64,000 bases of DNA from Gymnopilus junonius (Eukaryota > Basidiomycota > Agaricomycetes > Agaricales > Galerinaceae): assembly GCA_015501075.1 (NCBI GenBank), contig JADNYJ010000034.1:62001-126000 (forward strand), read 5' to 3'. The notes under the pieces are model-generated. The model was not told where the DNA came from. It saw nothing but the letters and a program-made list of their open reading frames with translations, and did not search any database. Position 1 is the stretch's first letter, and each line of letters begins with the position of its first letter. Below are positions 58,531 to 64,000 of the stretch, in pieces. Position numbers and translations under genes: made by a program.

Positions 58531-60545
58531 AAAACTCCGACGCTTTTTCTCAAGGCGATATTCGCTGAGTTCACATTTTTTTAAAAGGACCAAGCTGTAA
58601 TTGTTTCAACGTCCTCGCGGGGTCTTTTCAAATCAATCCTATCTTACCGGGATCCCGACTCGACCTGCCCCTTCGCTGACACCTACCGGCACGCCCCTTA
58701 GGCTTTCAATCAGGACACACACACAAAGTAGATATTCTTGCCCACAATGTCTCTATTGCAGGTAAATCTTGGTCCAAATTCATTCTTTTAAAAAAAGTCG
58801 CTGATAATCCTTGCTTAATCTACTTTTCTCTCCAGAAGTGACGCGTTTCCGATCTCATTTTGGCCAAATAGTACGGAAAATAGGCGCCTTTGCCAATGCC
58901 TCTATGATCAACTGCACACAACGGTCCGAAACGTGTTGATATCCTTGAGTCCTCGTGTTCTACACGCTTTCAGTCATACGGCGTCTCTATAGTTGGTGGG
59001 AAGGACGACTGGTACTTGTTTATCTTGGACTTCCATGTCTTCATCCAACGTCCCTCGCTCAGACTCTGCAAAGTCACCTCGATCTCCATCAGATCGGACG
59101 TCGCGACGGCCTGCACCGGTGGCTGGGCCTATCAGTAGCACAAGGTACGATCAATAATTATTAGGGTGCGCTAATCAGTACTTACAGTCAAAAAACACAT
59201 AGGAAGATCCCTTTGGCGCGGCCTCCTGTGCCTGAAGCTGAAGATTACGAGGATGACAGGAGTGGAGAACTAGCGCTTGGTCGTTGTGATGCACGACATC
59301 CTCCTAGCGATTCTTCTCGTCACATTCCGGGCCCTATGCAACAACGGACGGCATCCACATCGAACAACCCTGTACCTCCTTCTTCGTACCCTAATCAACT
59401 TCGGTCAGCTCCCGGTACCGTTGGCTTTAACTCGACCCCCTTCCAGGACCCATACCAGTTCCCTCAAGTTCAGCCCATTCCTGTTGGCTATAACTCGCCC
59501 CTGCAGGATCCGCGGCAGAACCCAGCTGCTGCAAACATCGCGACTCGTGTTGCCGTCGCTAACAACCTTTATCCAACCCCTGGTAATTATCTCTTCTTTT
59601 CATATTCTTTTGGCAACTAATTTCGTTCACTTAAGCAAACAATACAACCGTGCCTCGGAATGCCGCACAGGTTTATGTATGTCCTACGTTTTGCAATACG
59701 CTTTTTTTCTCATTCTATTTACTTCCGACAGAGGTCAACATCAGAATCGTCTACGCCCAATCCCAGTAAGTTGTCAATTTGTATGCATTATATCGTCTCT
59801 TAACAGGAATTGGAACACAAGGGCCCCCTGCTCCGGTATCCCGAGTGTCATCTTCGTCAACTTCCAGGACCGAAGGAAGCGACAGGAATCACACAGTCGA
59901 GTATTATAGTGAGCAATGTTTTTTTTTGTCATCGTTTCGGCAATTTGTTAACGTTCTTTTCAAGAATTGGTGCCCATGTCGGCTGATGACGTAAATGAAC
60001 AAAGCCCATCAAGTTATCATCAATCAAACGCTGAACCCTGTGAGTCTTCTGCTATATGCTACATTCATGATTGGTTGTGCGATCTTATTGTCCGTCTTAA
60101 TGAAGATTCCGCCAAGAAATTATGACTACAACGACCTCTACTCATGGCTCGACAGGCGGCGGGAACACCAGCAGACGATCGAACAGTGAAGTTGTTCAGC
60201 CTATGGCAACAACTTCAGTGAGTACTATATATCCTAATTAACCTTGCATAATTATTTATCGACCTCTCATTTAGGTCGTTTACCTTCTATGTCTCAGACA
60301 GAAAGTGCTCGAGGTCACCAGTGGGGCCGATCTAATGATTTGACTGCCTATACCACCCAATCTTCAAATCAAATGTTTCCAAATCCTTCTGTAGCGTGTG
60401 AGAGGATTGTTGGCCATCTTCTAGCGTCTAGTATGCTGACACTCCGGAGACGGCGCGCACCTTTTTCCAGGTGCTTCTCATGTATCAATTCAGGACACGA
60501 CTATAAACGTCATTGGTGGCAATATGGCAACACTTGCTCCTCGTG
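58531..60545 (+). repeat. Inverted repeat, right arm (about 2 kb, high identity)
   Basis: Mirror copy of 48,780-50,804. The inner end is sharp at 58,531 (AAAACTCCGACGC). The N-terminal exons encoded in the two arms differ at only a few residues, for example VPEAEDY against VPDAEDY and GRCDARH against GRWDARH. The arms enclose 7,726 bp. Confidence 0.9.
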
Positions 60546-62304
60546 TTCGGGTCAATGACCAAGTCGACTATATGGATCCTTCCGGTCAAGTAAAGAAGAC
60601 CCCAAATCCTGTCGAACTGTCAAGTAAGATATATACGTGTGTCTCTTCGGGTCACAGGTTTGCTTGACCAACTTTCCAGAGGCTTTACCTCAAATCCCAG
60701 TATCTGGACCGGAACAAAAGCAAGGTGAGATCCATTAGATGAATTTAAGATAAGCTATTAAGAACGTTACCAACTCCGCCTTCCGCAGAAGTACGTCCCC
60801 TTCGTGTATTGTCGTCGGGATCTGTTCCAACGCAATGCAACAATTTAGATACAGAATGAAGTCCTTCATTCGCTGACGCAACTCCCCCACTGATGCCGCA
60901 GGGTATTGTGCAATTCTTGGTTCTTTGGGTGTCGACCTGCAATTAATCTATCCCAAATTGCAGGATACCCTTCTCTCAAACCATTTACTGGTACGATAGG
61001 GAACCAGGCAAGAAATTCATGTCAGAGGCAAAATATTCATTGATGCTTCTTTATCCAGTGGGTTTTGAGGCATGATATAGAAAGGCATATTCCTATCTAT
61101 ATGAGTCTACGTCCCTTTGAAGGCAACTTGAGAGCAATGCCACTGTGGTATCCGCAACCTTTGCTGACCCGCAGCAATGGAGAAAGGAGAGGAATCGAAG
61201 TCGGCGACCTTGTATACGTCAGCGACTCCGGCGAATTCATGTCGTCTTCAATATATTCCGCTCTTTCAAGGACAACAAGAATGACGGTACTACCCCTCCG
61301 CCAGAATCTCAGTACAGACACTTCCCTGCCGCACAATTACCTCATAACAGTCCTTATAGCTCCTGGTCTACGCAAACCAGGAGGTGCTATTTACTAACAA
61401 CATTGCTCGTCTGACATCGGAAGAGAAAGGTAGTGCATCAGAGTGCGTCGTCCGTTTGTGACCTAGAACCGGATCGCTTATTGTAATCATCTGTTCCCCG
61501 GTTTAGCATGTATTGCTTCAAGTCCGTGAAAAGTATAACCCAAGCGGGAATAATTGTTGCTCCACAAGGAGTACGACACATCTTCCTTGGTAACGAGTTT
61601 TTCCGCGGGGACGAGGCGAAAGAGTACTTCTGCAAATATTCACCATTTTGGTACCAGCATTTGAAAAGGATACATCCCAAATTTGAAAACGGCTCTCTAC
61701 TCTTTGTGACGGAGGCATACTTTACCAAGACGTGGGGAATTGCTACCTTTGTAGCAGAAAAACCTACCAAGGGTCATATTTCCATCGAGTTCCGTGAGAT
61801 TGGTCGAAATTCTAACAATTTTAGTTGGGAACATTCGGATAGTCGATGGGTGACAAGTACCGGTACTTGTCCCTCTACCAACGCAGGCAAACTGGAATCG
61901 GGTACACCAAGTACGCAGTGTATTGGAATAGTGCTACGTTCTCTTTCCTTGGATAACAAGACGTGGGGACAGTACTTTGACCGTAGTCTTACTCCATCCG
62001 CCTCAATGCTTGAAGGAGAGATGCTATATCAGACGTCACCTCGCGCTGATGCTTCCTCGAGCAAGAGTCATACTTCTCCTACTCAATCAATTAAAACTGC
62101 ATGGACGAAGATTTCGCCAAAGATCTTTCAACGAACCAATAGTGATCAGGGTTCCACTGTTGAGACAGGCAGTGTTGAGCAAAGTTTGCGAGTGGTAGAA
62201 GGTATTTCTATCTCAGTTTTCTAACAAACCTTTTTACCGACCCATATACAGGTAAATATCAATACCATGATTACAGCATTTTCGAGGAGGAAGCCCGACG
62301 TTGA
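59035..62304 (+). pseudogene. GFPMW protein with disordered N-terminus (right copy, frameshifted)
   Basis: Mirror copy of the gene at 47,050-50,300 with the same exon order: MSSSNVPRSDSAKSPRSPSD from 59,035, the Pro/Gln-rich exon at 59,204-59,582, GASHVSIQDTTINVIGGNMA near 60,470, and the first block from 61,098 (SLRPFEGNLRAMPLWYPQPL, RGIEVGDLVYVSDSGEF). One base is missing there relative to the left copy (about 61,235), before FNIFRSFKDN. A second frame change precedes NNIARLTSEEKGS (about 61,370). The second block is open from 61,508: GIIVAPQGVRHIFLGNEFF, FWYQHLKRIHPKFENGSLLF, YFTKTWGIATF, IGIVLRSLSLDNKTWGQYF. The last exon (GKYQYHDYSIFEEEARR) ends at 62,304. The second block alone could still be expressed. 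Confidence 0.75.
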
Positions 62305-62468
62305 AGATATAAGATATTACATAACAAGATGCATGCACATGTTCGATTACGCTAGATACTTACAGTCGTTGCATGGAAGAATTAACCAATAAGTATTTAG
62401 TTAACTAATTCTAGTCTTTCTTCGACAAATGGCCATGTAAAAATGAATGTACTTACGTTGGCAATCTA

Positions 62469-64000
62469 TTGTTGAACGAGAGGCGACGTAGTGATAGTTG
62501 GTGTTGCAATCGCCAAACGTTGGATCGATCTCTAAGCTTAAGCGGGCAAATTATTCTCACGGCTACTCTGATCGGTACTTTCGCACGCGAGACTCAACTC
62601 CGTTCTTCGTCAGACCCACCTTCGTGGACGTGTGGGTTGAGAGCCTCCGTTTATCGTGCCTTCTCCATCGCCCTGAACTCGTTATGTATTCCTTCTTCTG
62701 ATCACTTTTACCAGGCGTCACTGTGTCCCCTTAGAGGTGCCATGTCCTCTAATATCTTTCATGAAGGCGAGAATGAACCTTTCGTGTCACCGACTTAATT
62801 AACTCGTCTTCATTTCCAGAACTTTCTAGTATGCATCACGATGTTCTACAAGAAACACCCAACAAACATCCTCTATTCGCATCAGAAGATGCTCAGGCAG
62901 GTGCCTTATTACAAATATCGTCGTGGATAGATGATCTCCATCCAACCAATCAGATTCTCTGGGTATATGGTCAGACAGCCTCAGAAAGAAGGTCTGTCGC
63001 GCAGACAGTGGTCGATGCTTGCCGTACATCTGGACGGTTAGGCGCCAGTTTCTTTTTCGAAGGAGGGTGCAAAGATGTGAAGAGGCCCATCTATTCCCCA
63101 GCATTGCAAATCAACTTGCGACAAATATACCAGACCTGGAAATATCAAAGGACAGTGCAACATGCTATAACCCAGTTCTTCCCTTGAAGTCCATATCGGA
63201 CCAGTTTCATTGGCTCATTGCGAGGCCAGTACAAGACAAGGCACCGCTACCCAAGTCTTATGTCCTTGTCATCGATGGGTTGGACAGATGTGCTGGCGCA
63301 AAGAACGTGCAGAGCGTTCTGAACTGTCTTGCTGATGCTGTAAATTTGAAGCTGCCGTTCCGATATCTAATAACCAGCGGAATGCAAGATAATATTTCCC
63401 AAGCTTTCGACTGCGATAGACTTCGTAATATCACCCTTCGCATACCCTTGCAACGTGCTTTACAGGCGGCGGATTCGTCACATTTTCCTGCAGGCGATCA
63501 TCCTTCCATATTGCCCCCTTTCAAACGAAGTCACCTTATAAAGCGCCCACTCCATTTTTTAGTTATCCCCGTATTGTCACGCTACATCAAAGAAATGGGT
63601 ATGCAGAATCGTATGTCGCTCGCTACTGTTGGCAGGCCATGGTTTTCCTATCTTCAGACCTCAGTCGATTTATCCCGCGCCTGCTGAATACTTTGTGGAA
63701 GGGTGAAGATTGTGATGTTGGCGTCATCGACGATCATGGATTTTTTCAATTTTATTTCAATATTTCCATCCGCCAGACGATATTATCAATAAGAGTCACA
63801 CACCTCGTGAATTTCGCCCAATTGAACCTCCTCTTCAGCTTGATGAAGTAAGATGTCAACAAGAATACTTCAAGCCTGGTCAAGTTATTGCAAGTAAAGG
63901 TGTCATCATGAAGGAGCACTCGGAAACCCACTGTAATGTCATCTGTTTTTCTTCAGACGTCCCGTTTATTTACCCTTTTCCATTTCAGCGATGTTTCCTT
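62469..64000 (+). pseudogene. NACHT-like/GFPMW gene (right copy, frameshifted, runs off the window)
   Basis: Mirror copy of the gene at 44,134-46,817. From 62,831 it reads HHDVLQETPNKHPLFASEDA and QILWVYGQTASERRSVAQTV, again with a Walker A segment lacking G-K-[ST]. A frame change near 63,065 follows FEGGCKD. The other frame then continues with HLFPSIANQLATNIPDL, Walker B (SYVLVIDGLDRCAGAKN), KLPFRYLITSGMQDNISQAF and RPLHF. More frame changes occur near 63,560-63,700, before DVGVIDDHGFFQFYFNI and the segment around 63,870 (CQQEYFKPGQVIASKGVIMK). The 3' part lies outside the window. Compared with the left copy it is clearly decayed. Confidence 0.75.

Noticed and set aside
1..64000. CRISPR array, bacterial operon or phage genes
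   Set aside because: No regular spacer-repeat array and no prokaryotic gene; introns and gene content are fungal.
1..64000. tRNA or rRNA genes
   Set aside because: No stretch was recognised by eye with a convincing tRNA A/B box pair or rRNA core; a covariance-model scan would be needed to be certain.

Overview
This window is nuclear DNA of a fungus, most probably an Agaricomycete (mushroom-forming basidiomycete). The support is dense short introns with GT..AG ends (mostly about 50-70 nt), three conserved eukaryotic housekeeping genes, Ty1/copia, Ty3/gypsy and hAT elements, a solo helical domain of the kind found at the N-terminus of basidiomycete NLR-like proteins, and NACHT genes that start with the GAS-x-V-x-I type segment common in that group. 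No bacterial or viral genes were seen.

Layout. 0-8 kb: a rearranged Ty1/copia element inserted in a Ty3/gypsy element. 8-18.5 kb: decayed copies of one unnamed gene family, here called the GFPMW family after its GHGFPMW motif. They alternate between a plus-strand subfamily (A) and a minus-strand subfamily (B). 19-23.7 kb: a dead hAT transposase gene (minus strand) and a dead gypsy pol fragment (plus strand). 23.9-26.4 kb: degenerate and simple repeats. 27-30.2 kb: more decayed A copies, one split by a TIR element. 31-37.6 kb: a better preserved B/A divergent pair, its A member split by a 2.4-kb TIR element that carries two unknown genes. 37.9-38.9 kb: a solo HeLo/MLKL-like helical gene. 40.3-43.5 kb: a nest of non-autonomous DNA transposons with readable target-site duplications. 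44.1-50.8 kb and 58.5-64 kb: a large inverted duplication. Each arm carries one GFPMW gene with a disordered N-terminus and one NACHT-GFPMW gene. The left arm looks intact and the right arm is broken by frameshifts. 52.5-58.0 kb, between the arms: three housekeeping genes, all on the minus strand: a cytochrome c oxidase subunit (Cox4/Cox5 type), a seven-knuckle CCHC nucleic-acid-binding protein (Gis2/CNBP type) and proteasome lid subunit Rpn8.

Base composition changes sharply near 30.2 kb. From about 7.5 to 30.2 kb CpG is almost absent (none between 8,521 and 9,429). To the right it is common. In the gypsy pol fragment all six in-frame stops are TGA at Arg-like positions in an otherwise unbroken 470-codon frame. 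This fits long-term CpG methylation and deamination of the repeat-rich half.

The most notable biology is the GFPMW family: at least ten copies in one window, sharing two conserved blocks and one intron position. It occurs behind a disordered N-terminus or fused to a NACHT domain that has lost its Walker A lysine, close to a solo HeLo-like gene. I infer a lineage-expanded, fast-turnover family linked to fungal NLR-like proteins. Its function is not known to me. Gene models with several exons were built by eye from splice signals and reading frame. Those of the housekeeping genes are firm; those of the GFPMW genes are approximate at their 5' ends.
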